Assembly (NCBI GenBank): GCA_034435955.1
Contig: DAOTWA010000059.1
Span: 1 to 64,000 of the forward strand
Origin: DAOTWA01 sp034435955
GTDB lineage: Bacteria; Chloroflexota; Anaerolineae; Anaerolineales; Anaerolineaceae
Length of the DNA stretch: 64,000 nt
Reading direction: 5' to 3'
Part shown: piece by piece, positions 33,443 to 41,780 of the stretch
Layout of the letters: each line of letters opens with the position of its first letter
How positions within the stretch are numbered: position 1 is the stretch's first letter
Made by a program: the position numbers and the translations under genes
Notes under the pieces: generated by a model
Database searches by the model: none
What the model saw: only the letters and a program-made list of their open reading frames with translations
What the model was told of the DNA's origin: nothing

Positions 33443-34567
33443 ATGAACCCGGAATATCTCCTGCAACTGTTGCAAGGCCCGCTGACATTCAACTGGAAGA
33501 TGGGTATCATGATCGCAGTGGGCGGGGTGCTCATCTATCTGGCCATTGCCAAGGATTATGAGCCGGTATTGCTGCTGCCGATTGGATTTGGTGCAATTCT
33601 GACCAACCTGCCGTTGACCGGTATGGCAGATGAAGGCGGCTTGCTGGGCATCCTGTACAAGGCTGGCATCCAGACCGAACTGTTCCCATTGCTGCTGTTC
33701 ATCGGCATCGGAGCGATGACGGATTTTGGCCCGCTGTTGGAGAACCCGCGCATGGCATTCCTTGGCGCGGCCGGACAGTTCGGCATCTATACGACCCTGA
33801 TGCTGGCCCTACTGGTGGGTTTCAAGCTGAACGAGGCCGCTTCAGTGGGCATCATTGGCGCCATCGATGGCCCAACTGCGATCTATGTCTCCTCCAAGCT
33901 GGCACCCCATTTGCTTGGGCCGATCGCGGTGACGGCGTACAGTTACATGTCGCTGGTGCCGATCATCCAGCCTCCGGTGATGCGTCTGATGACCACGCGG
34001 GCAGAGCGGACGGTGCGGATGCCTTACTCCAAGCGTGAGATTTCGCGCACCACCCGCATCCTCTTCCCGATCGTGGTCACGATCGTGGTCTCGCTGATCG
34101 CGCCCAAGGCCTCTCCGTTGATCGCTACGCTGATGTTCGGCAATTTGCTGCGCGAGTCTCTGGTCGTGGAGCGGTTGAGCAAGGCGGCTCAGAACGAAAT
34201 TGCCAATATCACCACTGTTTTCCTAGCGCTCACCATCGGTGCGACCATGACTGGAGATGCGTTCATCCGCAGGGACACGTTGTTGATCCTGGGGATCGGC
34301 CTCCTGGCTTTCGTGTTGGATACGGTGGGCGGGCTGCTGCTGGGCAAGCTGATGTATTTGATTTCGAGGAAGAAATTTAATCCGCTGATCGGCGCGGCCG
34401 GCATCAGCGCCTTCCCGATGTCCGCACGCATCGTGCATCGCTTCGCCCAGGAAGCCGACTTCCAGAATTTCCTGCTGATGCACGCCATGGGTGCCAATGC
34501 CGCCGGACAGTTGGGCAGCGTGGTGGCCGGCGGCATCGTCCTGGCGCTGGTGGCTGGCGTGATCTGA
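33443..34567 (+). CDS. Na+-translocating decarboxylase beta subunit
   Basis: A 374-residue membrane protein of the OadB/MmdB/GcdB family with about nine membrane segments. Key ion-path residues are visible: Asp in GAIDGPTAIYVSSKLAP (OadB Asp203) and Asn in HAMGANAAGQLGSVVAGG (OadB Asn373). It decarboxylates carboxybiotin and couples this to sodium export. Together with the three preceding genes it makes a complete alpha-delta-gamma-beta pump with tight spacing (30, 2 and 7 bases). The presence of such a pump implies an anaerobic or energy-limited catabolic life style. Confidence 0.93.
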   Translation: MNPEYLLQLLQGPLTFNWKMGIMIAVGGVLIYLAIAKDYEPVLLLPIGFGAILTNLPLTGMADEGGLLGILYKAGIQTELFPLLLFIGIGAMTDFGPLLENPRMAFLGAAGQFGIYTTLMLALLVGFKLNEAASVGIIGAIDGPTAIYVSSKLAPHLLGPIAVTAYSYMSLVPIIQPPVMRLMTTRAERTVRMPYSKREISRTTRILFPIVVTIVVSLIAPKASPLIATLMFGNLLRESLVVERLSKAAQNEIANITTVFLALTIGATMTGDAFIRRDTLLILGIGLLAFVLDTVGGLLLGKLMYLISRKKFNPLIGAAGISAFPMSARIVHRFAQEADFQNFLLMHAMGANAAGQLGSVVAGGIVLALVAGVI

Positions 34568-34661
34568 GTATCGGTGGGGCGAACCTGCTCCAACCATTGT
34601 GCGATCGTTAATGGCAATAAATGGATATTCCTAAACCCAACTCACTGAAAGGAGCGATAAA

Positions 34662-35543
34662 ATGAAGGTCCTGGATTTAACCATCCCATTGGGCATCGGT
34701 ACACCCCCCTGGCCGACTTATGAGCCACTCCAGGTCAAGTATTTCAAACGTCTGGCGCCCAACGGCGCTAACGGCCAGGTGCTGACCCATTCCAACCACC
34801 TTGGCACGCATCTGGACGGCGAAATCCACTTCCACACGCCCGGAAAGGATATGGCCAGCCTGGACATGGATTACCTGGTCAACCAGGCGGCGGTGGTGGA
34901 TCTCAGTGATGTGTGTGGCGATTACGACGTCTACACCAGCAAGATGGTAGAAGAGCGGGTGGAAGTAAGGCCAGGCGACATTCTGATCATCCATACCGGT
35001 TATCACCATTTCGGCTGGGACATGCCCACCGCCAACGAGATCCGCTATATGGTGATGCACCCCGGTCCCGACCGCGAGTTCGCGGAGTGGGCCAAGGCCA
35101 AGAAGCTGCGTTGGATCGGCGTGGACTGCGGCAGCGCCGATCATCCGATGAATACCATCATTCGCGATTGGATGCCGCGCCAGGCGCGCCAGGCCGAAAA
35201 AGTATTCAAAAAGAAATACGGCAAGCCCCTGGCCGAGTACTTCGACGACAGCAAATACCAGCTCATGCACCTGGAGATGTTCCCCTACGGCATCATCCAC
35301 GCCGAATGCATCGGCGGAGACCTGGATCTGATCCTCAACCGCCGGGTGACCATCGGTTTCTTCCCCTGGCGCTTCGTGGATGGCGAGGCCAGCATCGGCC
35401 GTTGCGTGGCTTTGCTGGAGGATGATGAGTACGATGAGCTGATGAAGAAGAAGGCTGCCCTTCCCAAGACCAAGTTCGGCGACGCCTACAATCCGGCTCA
35501 CGTGGAGAGCTTGAACAAGCTCAGTGCGGCCAATCTGGCTTGA
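34662..35543 (+). CDS. Cyclase-family (kynurenine formamidase-like) metal-dependent hydrolase
   Basis: A 293-residue single-domain cyclase-family protein with the intact metal motif H46-x-G-T-H50-x-D52-x-x-x-H56-F (HLGTHLDGEIHF). It is most like the C-terminal half of the double cyclase at 10830 and shares the D-G-E variant and the segment IGVDCGSADHPMNTII. Family members hydrolyse N-formyl or cyclic amides using a divalent metal. Start ATG 34662 follows GAAAGGAGCG. It lies after the decarboxylase genes and before the second GNAT-like gene, so each half of the island has its own ring-opening enzyme. Confidence 0.88.
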   Translation: MKVLDLTIPLGIGTPPWPTYEPLQVKYFKRLAPNGANGQVLTHSNHLGTHLDGEIHFHTPGKDMASLDMDYLVNQAAVVDLSDVCGDYDVYTSKMVEERVEVRPGDILIIHTGYHHFGWDMPTANEIRYMVMHPGPDREFAEWAKAKKLRWIGVDCGSADHPMNTIIRDWMPRQARQAEKVFKKKYGKPLAEYFDDSKYQLMHLEMFPYGIIHAECIGGDLDLILNRRVTIGFFPWRFVDGEASIGRCVALLEDDEYDELMKKKAALPKTKFGDAYNPAHVESLNKLSAANLA

Positions 35544-35743
35544 GCCGACCCAGACCGGGACTGCTGACCAGATTTTGATGCGTGAAGTGGCTGAATAGAA
35601 AGATACCGCCGTGTTGTGTGGAGCGATACTTTCCAAAGCGGAATCGCGTCCATGATCGGACGATCAACCATGCTTCTGTCGCGCGCTTGAGAGAGCGGTT
35701 TCTTTCTATTACCATTCCATTACAAAGAGAAAAGGAGAGAACA

Positions 35744-36469
35744 ATGAACCTGGAGCCTCCGGAGAACGTATCGCAGGAAGAGATCACCATCAACGTGCGT
35801 GAGATCGAGCCGGTGCTGCAGGCGCCCGCCATGGATCTGAAGCCCTGGCCGGGTGCGATGATCACCCTGAAAGACGGGCGTGTCATGTACATCCGCGAAG
35901 CCAAAATGGAAGAGGCGCCCATGATGATCGCCTACATGAAGCGGGTCATGGAGGTCGATCACGACTTCTACGATGTGGTCGGCGCGCGGGTGACCGCCGA
36001 ACTGCTCGGCTGGTACCGCAAACGCCTTAAGGACCCGTATGTGTTGGTCGGCCTGATCGACGGTCTGTGGGTCGGCTTTGCCAATGGTCGCCTGCTGAAC
36101 GAGGATATCAACATCAGCCTGCATACCATGGCTCTGGCACGCGGCGGGCGCATCGGCGCGATCATGTATTACGCCAAGGCCTATTACGGATTCGAGATCC
36201 TTGGCAACAAAGAATGGTGGGCCACCTACGAGAGCTATAACGGGTGGCACCGCTGGGGCCTGGGCATGGCCCAGCCCAGCTACCCTTGGCCGGAGTACCA
36301 GCACGAACTGGGCGGCGCGCGGGTCTACTATGTGACCAAGAAGTACTGGGATGCGGTGGTCAAGAACTACGTGCGCCAGATGGTCGGCGCAGACCTGGTC
36401 TTCGATGTGCCGGATGAGATCAAAAAGAAGAACGCGGTGATGGTCGTGCCGGAAGAGGTGTTGGTGTAG
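35744..36469 (+). CDS. GNAT-fold-like protein, paralogue B (function unknown)
   Basis: A 241-residue protein closely similar over its full length to the one at 6598 (shared blocks LQAP-x-M, LVGLIDG-x-WVG-x-ANGR, WPEYQHELGGARVYY). The acetyltransferase-like core is recognisable, but the expected CoA pyrophosphate loop reads R-G-G-R-I-G, again with Arg in place of a key glycine. ATG 35744 (AAAGGAGAG upstream) is chosen; the open frame extends to 35582 without family support. It ends half B of the island and is followed by a hairpin. I do not know its function; the conserved position beside the cyclases argues for a role in the same pathway. Confidence 0.5.
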   Translation: MNLEPPENVSQEEITINVREIEPVLQAPAMDLKPWPGAMITLKDGRVMYIREAKMEEAPMMIAYMKRVMEVDHDFYDVVGARVTAELLGWYRKRLKDPYVLVGLIDGLWVGFANGRLLNEDINISLHTMALARGGRIGAIMYYAKAYYGFEILGNKEWWATYESYNGWHRWGLGMAQPSYPWPEYQHELGGARVYYVTKKYWDAVVKNYVRQMVGADLVFDVPDEIKKKNAVMVVPEEVLV

Positions 36470-36493
36470 AAATCGGCCTTCAACCATCTCATG

Positions 36494-36531
36494 GCCCCTT
36501 CCTTTTCCCGCTGGCGAGAGAGGGAAGGGGC
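36494..36531 (+). terminator. Hairpin closing the catabolic island
   Basis: GCCCCTTCC (36494-36502) and GGAAGGGGC (36523-36531) are perfect inverted repeats 24 bases after the stop codon. No T-run follows. Confidence 0.5.
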
Positions 36532-36724
36532 TGCCCGTCTATGAAACGAGCGTCTTGAAGAAGCTCTCCGCATTGCCGTCCTTGATCCGACGGGCTGTTC
36601 CACTGCGCCGATGGGTCTTCCGGATGGTGTAAAGAAGTCCGCAAAAGCTGTCACAGTCGGCGTCTTGGCCGAACTGATTGATCTACGTGCAGAACCATTG
36701 GGAACGACCCAGCCCGGCGGTAGG

Positions 36725-36746
36725 TATAATACTTGCATCGTGCAAG
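36725..36746 (+). promoter_or_regulatory. -10 box with adjacent palindrome before the roadblock-like gene
   Basis: TATAAT (36725-36730) is followed directly by CTTGCA-TCG-TGCAAG (36732-36746), a perfect inverted repeat at the expected transcription start. A possible TTGGGA lies 21 bp upstream, too far for a good -35. The remainder of the roughly 330-base gap (36470-36798) holds only the island's closing hairpin and no supported gene. Confidence 0.5.
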
Positions 36747-36798
36747 CGGAACATACCTTTGCGAATAAGCTCATCAGAAGATATTTTGAGGATTCTTC

Positions 36799-37575
36799 AT
36801 GTTTGACTGGCTTCGTCGTTTATTGGGGGGAAAAGCCAAACCAGGCGGTAGAAAGAAATCGGCGCGTAGTCCGGTGCCCCGCCAGGGGAGAGCAGGCTCC
36901 GCCGATGCCAGCCAACCTGCACGTGCGGCGAACCGCGGGGGAGCTTCGAAACAGCCTGCTGATGGCATCCGCTCATTGGAGGACGCCCGCCAGTATCTGG
37001 ACCGCCTCCATGGGAAAATCGATCTGCTGGCCCAGCGCTTCGCTGCCGGGTTGATTAATCCAACTCAGTTCCAGGAACTGTACGAACACTATCAAAATGA
37101 AATCCAGACCATCGAGGCGATGATCCAGGCCGCGCCGGGCAGCGATGACTGGAAGCGAGCGGTGACCGAAGGGCAATCGGTCATGATCCGGCGCAAACAC
37201 CAGGCGCAGGCGCTCGGCTTTTCCATATACAGCAATGAATCGGGCATACCGTTGAAAAGCATCGGTCAATTTGGCGTGGATCCGGCGTTGTTTGTACCCA
37301 TGCTGTCGGCCTACCGCTCCGCGGCTAGAGAAATTTTTGGCGCAGGATTGCGCTCCACCCAGATCGAAGGGGGCAAATGGCTGTCCTTTATCCCGGGCAA
37401 GGTGACCACCACGCTGGCGTTGTTTAACACCGAGCCCTCGGCGAAGCAGCTTAAAGTGCTGGACGAACTGCAAAAGCTGTTCGAGAATGCCAATGCCAAC
37501 CAGCTTGCCAGTCCGTTGGTAGACGCGGACCGGCTGGTGTGCCCGCACGAATTTTTCCTGGATCATCCACTCTAA
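36799..37575 (+). CDS. Hypothetical protein with roadblock/longin-like C-terminus, GTPase partner
   Basis: 258 residues. The N-terminus (1-55) is basic and disordered-looking (LLGGKAKPGGRKKSARSP). Residues about 57-110 are predicted helical (SLEDARQYLDRLHGKIDLLA; YEHYQNEIQTIEAMIQ). Residues about 130-245 alternate strands and helices in a way that resembles roadblock/LC7 or longin domains (SIYSNESGIPLKSIG; LSAYRSAAREIFG; IEGGKWLSFIPGKVTTTLALF). Such domains regulate Ras-like GTPases (MglB for MglA). The GTPase gene begins 17 bases after it, which is the main support for this idea. ATG 36799 is the first start after a -10 box about 70 bases upstream. Confidence 0.55.
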   Translation: MFDWLRRLLGGKAKPGGRKKSARSPVPRQGRAGSADASQPARAANRGGASKQPADGIRSLEDARQYLDRLHGKIDLLAQRFAAGLINPTQFQELYEHYQNEIQTIEAMIQAAPGSDDWKRAVTEGQSVMIRRKHQAQALGFSIYSNESGIPLKSIGQFGVDPALFVPMLSAYRSAAREIFGAGLRSTQIEGGKWLSFIPGKVTTTLALFNTEPSAKQLKVLDELQKLFENANANQLASPLVDADRLVCPHEFFLDHPL

Positions 37576-37592
37576 ACTGGTGAAGGAGCGCG

Positions 37593-38117
37593 ATGGACAA
37601 CATCCCCGTGCTCAAAGTAGTCATCGCCGGCGACGGTAACGTGGGAAAGACCTCGCTCGTGCGCCAGTATTGCGAGGGCAAATTCGAGACCTCGCGGGTA
37701 TTGACGATCGGCGTGGATTTCCAGACCAAGCTGGTCAGTCTGCCGGTCGGCCTGGTGAAACTGTCCATCTGGGATATGGCCGGTCAGGAGCGCTTCCAGG
37801 CGGTGCGCACCACGTTCTACCGCGGCAGCCTGGCCACCGCCCTGGTCTACGATCTGACAGACCCCAGCACCCTGCAGAACCTGGCGCGCTGGTATTTGGA
37901 GATCGCCAAGGTGCTGCCCAACCAGCCCTTCCTGGTGGTGGGCAACAAGCTGGACTTGCTGCCCGACCCTGATGACCGGATCGCACGAGAATTCGCGCGG
38001 GTGATCCACGCCGAGCACATCAAGACCAGCGCGGCAAGTGGAGAAGGGGTGAGCGTAATGTTTGAGACGCTGGCGCGGCTGGCGCTGGCCAACATCCCCA
38101 CGCAAAGAATGACCTAA
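37593..38117 (+). CDS. Rab/Ras-like small GTPase
   Basis: A 174-residue protein with all G motifs: P-loop GDGNVGKTS (residues 13-21), switch I Thr in LTIGVDF, G3 WDMAGQERF, G4 NKLD and G5 TSA. WDMAGQERF and TIGVDF are close to eukaryotic Rab proteins (WDTAGQERF, TIGVDF), but there is no C-terminal cysteine for prenylation. Gln of the G3 motif is present, so intrinsic hydrolysis should work, unlike MglA types that rely on another arrangement. It is co-transcribed with the roadblock-like gene and ends seven bases from the stop of the convergent kinase gene. Function probably signalling or cell organisation. Confidence 0.88.
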   Translation: MDNIPVLKVVIAGDGNVGKTSLVRQYCEGKFETSRVLTIGVDFQTKLVSLPVGLVKLSIWDMAGQERFQAVRTTFYRGSLATALVYDLTDPSTLQNLARWYLEIAKVLPNQPFLVVGNKLDLLPDPDDRIAREFARVIHAEHIKTSAASGEGVSVMFETLARLALANIPTQRMT

Positions 38118-38124
38118 GACTGGA

Positions 38125-41100
38125 TTATCTTAGCTTCCGCAAGGCGGCGGTTACTTCGCCGGGGGGGAGAGAGCCGTAGCCACGGTAAGCGAGCTCAGAA
38201 AGCAGCGAGCGCAGCTCGGCCTCCTCCCAGGAGGCGCGGCCGGCGCGGGTGATGCCGTCCGCGGCGTATGGCCGGCGCTGGTAGAGCCAGATGGTTAACA
38301 GGGCGCGTCCCCCTTCATCCAGCTCAACGGGAGCGAAGCGGTACTGCCAGTCGAGTCGCCAGACCTTGAGCATGGCCCCGCCGCCCGTCGTGACCAGGAA
38401 ACGCCCATCGAGGGAAGGGGCCAGGCCATTCGTACGCGTCGGGTGGGCTTTGATGCTGCGCACCTGGCGCATGTCTGCCAGGGACCAAATCACTACTGTG
38501 CCATCTTCGTGAGCCGAAAAGAGGAAGCGGCTGTCGGTGGAGAAGGCCAAAGCGCGCACCGGATCGGTCAGGCCTTCGAGCTTTGTCTGAAGAGCGCCGT
38601 GGGTCAGGTCCCACAGGAAGATAGCGTGATCCAGGCCTCCGGTAGCGGCTAACCGCCCGTTTGGGGATACGGCCAACGCGTCAATTACCTCAGCGTGGCC
38701 GGTGAAGGAACGCAGGCACTCCCCGCTGGGCAGGTCCCACAGACAAACGGTTTTATCCCAGGCGGCGCTGAGCGCGAGCGGCGCGCCGGGTACGAAGGCC
38801 GCACCGCGCACAAAGTGGCTGTGACCGCTGAGGGTCCTCAAAATCTGGCCCGCTCCAATGTCCCACAGCCTGATCGTCAGGTCGTTGCTGGCCGACAGCC
38901 CCAGGCGGCCATCGGGGGTCAGATCCACAGCGTTGACCTCGCTGGTGTGCCCGCCAAGGACGTTGAGGCACTCACCCGCCTGGTAGTCCCAGATGCGCAG
39001 GGTGCCATCGGCGCCGGCGGTTAGTGCGAGGCGCATATTTTGGGCCGAGGCGATCGATTGGATGCGCTCATCGTGCCCCTGCATTTCGCGCACCAGCTCG
39101 CCGGTGCTCAGATCCCACAATCGCAGCAGCCCATCCTCTCCACCGGTGAGAACCAGGCGAGCGACGGGCAACGCCAGGGCATTGGCCTCGCTGGGCAGAG
39201 AAATGGGATTGCGCGACGGCCAGGCGGCGCGTACATCTTCGCGCACGCCTTTGAGTCCGATGCGGTCCCAGGCGTCGACCAGACGGGGATTTTGAGCGTA
39301 GCCGGGGGTGGAGCGGGCTTCGGCCACGATGTTCATCGCCGCAGGGTAATCCCCGGCAGCCATTTGCATCTCGGCGTTCTTGAGCCTCTCCTCCATCTGG
39401 GCGGTTAAAGCGGTCAGCTCTTGAGAAGTTCGCGGCAGCACGGTGACGTAAGGCGCCGGATTGCCGGTCGAGAGCCACCACAGACGGATGGTTTGGTCGT
39501 TGCTGGCGGTTGCGGCCAGGGCCCGCCGGGAGCATATGGCTACCGCATTGAGCGAGGAGGCGTGGGCGTGATAGGTGCGCAGGCATACCCCCGTAGCGAT
39601 GTCCCACAGGCGGAGCTTGCCATCTGTACCGCCCGAAAGAGCCCAGGCCCCATTGGGAGTGACGCCCACGGCATTGATGCCGCCGGAATGGCTGCCGAAT
39701 GAGCCTGCCGGTTGGCCGCTGTCCAGCTCCACCAACCAGAGGCGGTTATCGCCGCCAGCCAGCAGGACGCGCTTGCCATCGGGGGTCAGACTGAGATTGC
39801 TGGTGCAGGCTTGCGTCCAGGGGATCACTCGCAGGCAGGCGCCGGTCTCGAGATTCCAGACACGCAGCGTGTTATCGAACGAGGCCGAAACGGCTGTACG
39901 CCCATCAGGCGCCACCGCCAGCGACCAGACCGTGTCGGTGTGGCCGGCAAGAACGCTGATTTCGCGGCCGTCCTGCAGGCTCCACAAACGCAGGGTCGTG
40001 TCAGCCGAGGCCGATACCGCCAGGCGTCCGTCAGGGGTGAAAGCAACCGCCTGGACGGGAGCGGTGTGACCTTCGAGCACATGGATGCAACGCGCGCCGA
40101 TCAGATCCCAATACCGCACGACGTTATCCCAGCCGCCTGACAAGGCATAGCGTTCATCCGGAGACAGGGCTACCGCGTGCACAAGAGCCTCGTGCCCGGC
40201 AAGCGTGCGGATGCACTCGCCCGAAGCGGAATTCCACAGGCGTACCAGGGCGTCGTTGCCGCCCGAGATCACCAGCGTTCCCTGAGAATTGATTTGCACG
40301 GCGTTGACGATGCTGTTGGCGCCATGCAAGGTCTTCACCAGTCCGCCGCTGGTGGCTACACCCTGGCGGGCGCGCTCGAAAAGCGATTTGACCGGCGGCA
40401 GATCGCCGTATTCCGCCAGGACGGGTTTGAGGATGTTCACTGCCTCACGGCAGTCGCCGCGCTCGAGATGCAGCAGGGCCAGAAAATAAGCGGGCTCCCA
40501 GCTTCCCGGAAGGTTCTTCTGATTCTGCTGGAGCGCGGCAACCGCCTCCTGGTCGGTGATGCGCGCTTTGCGCCACAGGAACAGGCTGCGGTTGTAAACG
40601 GCTGCCGAGTGGGTGGCTTCGGCGCGGATGGCTTCCTCGAAAAGCTGGGCGGCGTCGGCATCTTTGCCGATATCCATCATGGAGACCGCGCGGTTGTTGA
40701 GCGTGTCGGCCACCACGGTTTCCGTTTGCGGCTCGGCGCGCGGGTAGGGAGCTCCGACTTCGGCGGCGTAGATCTCGCAGAGGGCATCGGCCACCTGGCG
40801 TAGATCCCTCGGGCGCTCCTCTGGCTCGAAGGCGAAGCAGCGCCGCAGCAGTTCCGCCAGGCCGTCTGGCATAGGGAGGGGGACGCGGTGCGCGGCCTGG
40901 TCATCAAGAAAAGTTTCCAACCCCCCCAGGGCGTATTGCCCGCGCACCCAGATCTTCTCGCGGGTGAACATTTCGAGCACCGAGACGCCCCAGCTCCAGA
41001 TATCGGTGCGGCGGGAAAGCGGCTGAGCGGCGGCCTGCTCCGGGGAACAATAAGCGGGGGTCAGACCGGTCGAATCGACCAGCACGCTCTTATCCCCCTG

Positions 41101-41754
41101 GCCGTCCGTGGGCTGGCCAGAATCGGGCGCGCGGGGTACGGCGCGCATCTTGGCCATGCCGAAATCGGTCACCTTGGCCACGCCGTCGCGGGTGAGCAGC
41201 ACATTGGCGGGCTTTACATCCTGGTGCACCAGCCCACGCTCGTGCGCGTAGTGCAGCCCCCAGGCAAACTGGATGGCGGTATCGAGAATGCGTTCGATGA
41301 CCTGGCTGCGCTCGCCGCGAAAGAGGCGCCCATCGGAGATCGCGTCGGCAAGACTTCCGCCCTCGACATATTCGATGAAGATGCGCGGGATGCCGTGGAT
41401 CAGGCGGATGAAATAACAAGAGACGATATGAGGGTGAAGGCCGAGCTTGATCCAGGTTTCGGCTTCCTGGATAAAGTCGTCCAGGTCGGCCGGGTTGGCG
41501 ATCATCTCAGGCCGCGGGCTTTTGAGCGCCAGGTCAATGCCCCAGCCGAGATGATGGACGCGGTAGACAAAAGCCATTCCGCCCGAGGTGTATACTTCGC
41601 GCACCACATAGGTGTCCAGGATGCGCTCGCCAATGCGCCATTCCGGCTCGACCGCCGGCGCGCTGTGCAGCGATCCCTCAACCGGGGAGGCGCCCCCCTG
41701 GTTTGCGGGCAGGGCGTTCAACTTTGCATCTGGTTCGGCCATGTCTCCCGTCAC
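38125..41754 (-). CDS. Ser/Thr protein kinase with TPR-like region and 14 WD40 repeats
   Basis: 1209 residues. The kinase domain spans about 40-340: Gly loop SGGMAFVYRVHHLG, Lys in LALKSPRPE, catalytic loop HERGLVHQDVKPANVLL, DFGMAK and the activation end YCSPEQA. The catalytic loop is HQD rather than HRD, so activation-loop regulation may differ. Residues about 350-470 are helical, TPR-like (NNRAVSMMDIGKDADAAQLF). Then come seven WD40 repeats, a helical linker of about 80 residues (ALTAQMEERLKNAEMQMAAG) and seven more, enough for two complete propellers. No membrane segment. The start may be GTG 41754 or ATG 41742. It is downstream of an SDR gene by 26 bases. Confidence 0.9.
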   Translation of the reverse strand: MTGDMAEPDAKLNALPANQGGASPVEGSLHSAPAVEPEWRIGERILDTYVVREVYTSGGMAFVYRVHHLGWGIDLALKSPRPEMIANPADLDDFIQEAETWIKLGLHPHIVSCYFIRLIHGIPRIFIEYVEGGSLADAISDGRLFRGERSQVIERILDTAIQFAWGLHYAHERGLVHQDVKPANVLLTRDGVAKVTDFGMAKMRAVPRAPDSGQPTDGQGDKSVLVDSTGLTPAYCSPEQAAAQPLSRRTDIWSWGVSVLEMFTREKIWVRGQYALGGLETFLDDQAAHRVPLPMPDGLAELLRRCFAFEPEERPRDLRQVADALCEIYAAEVGAPYPRAEPQTETVVADTLNNRAVSMMDIGKDADAAQLFEEAIRAEATHSAAVYNRSLFLWRKARITDQEAVAALQQNQKNLPGSWEPAYFLALLHLERGDCREAVNILKPVLAEYGDLPPVKSLFERARQGVATSGGLVKTLHGANSIVNAVQINSQGTLVISGGNDALVRLWNSASGECIRTLAGHEALVHAVALSPDERYALSGGWDNVVRYWDLIGARCIHVLEGHTAPVQAVAFTPDGRLAVSASADTTLRLWSLQDGREISVLAGHTDTVWSLAVAPDGRTAVSASFDNTLRVWNLETGACLRVIPWTQACTSNLSLTPDGKRVLLAGGDNRLWLVELDSGQPAGSFGSHSGGINAVGVTPNGAWALSGGTDGKLRLWDIATGVCLRTYHAHASSLNAVAICSRRALAATASNDQTIRLWWLSTGNPAPYVTVLPRTSQELTALTAQMEERLKNAEMQMAAGDYPAAMNIVAEARSTPGYAQNPRLVDAWDRIGLKGVREDVRAAWPSRNPISLPSEANALALPVARLVLTGGEDGLLRLWDLSTGELVREMQGHDERIQSIASAQNMRLALTAGADGTLRIWDYQAGECLNVLGGHTSEVNAVDLTPDGRLGLSASNDLTIRLWDIGAGQILRTLSGHSHFVRGAAFVPGAPLALSAAWDKTVCLWDLPSGECLRSFTGHAEVIDALAVSPNGRLAATGGLDHAIFLWDLTHGALQTKLEGLTDPVRALAFSTDSRFLFSAHEDGTVVIWSLADMRQVRSIKAHPTRTNGLAPSLDGRFLVTTGGGAMLKVWRLDWQYRFAPVELDEGGRALLTIWLYQRRPYAADGITRAGRASWEEAELRSLLSELAYRGYGSLPPGEVTAALRKLR

Positions 41755-41780
41755 TCGTCCCGCATGATGGATATTCGTTT

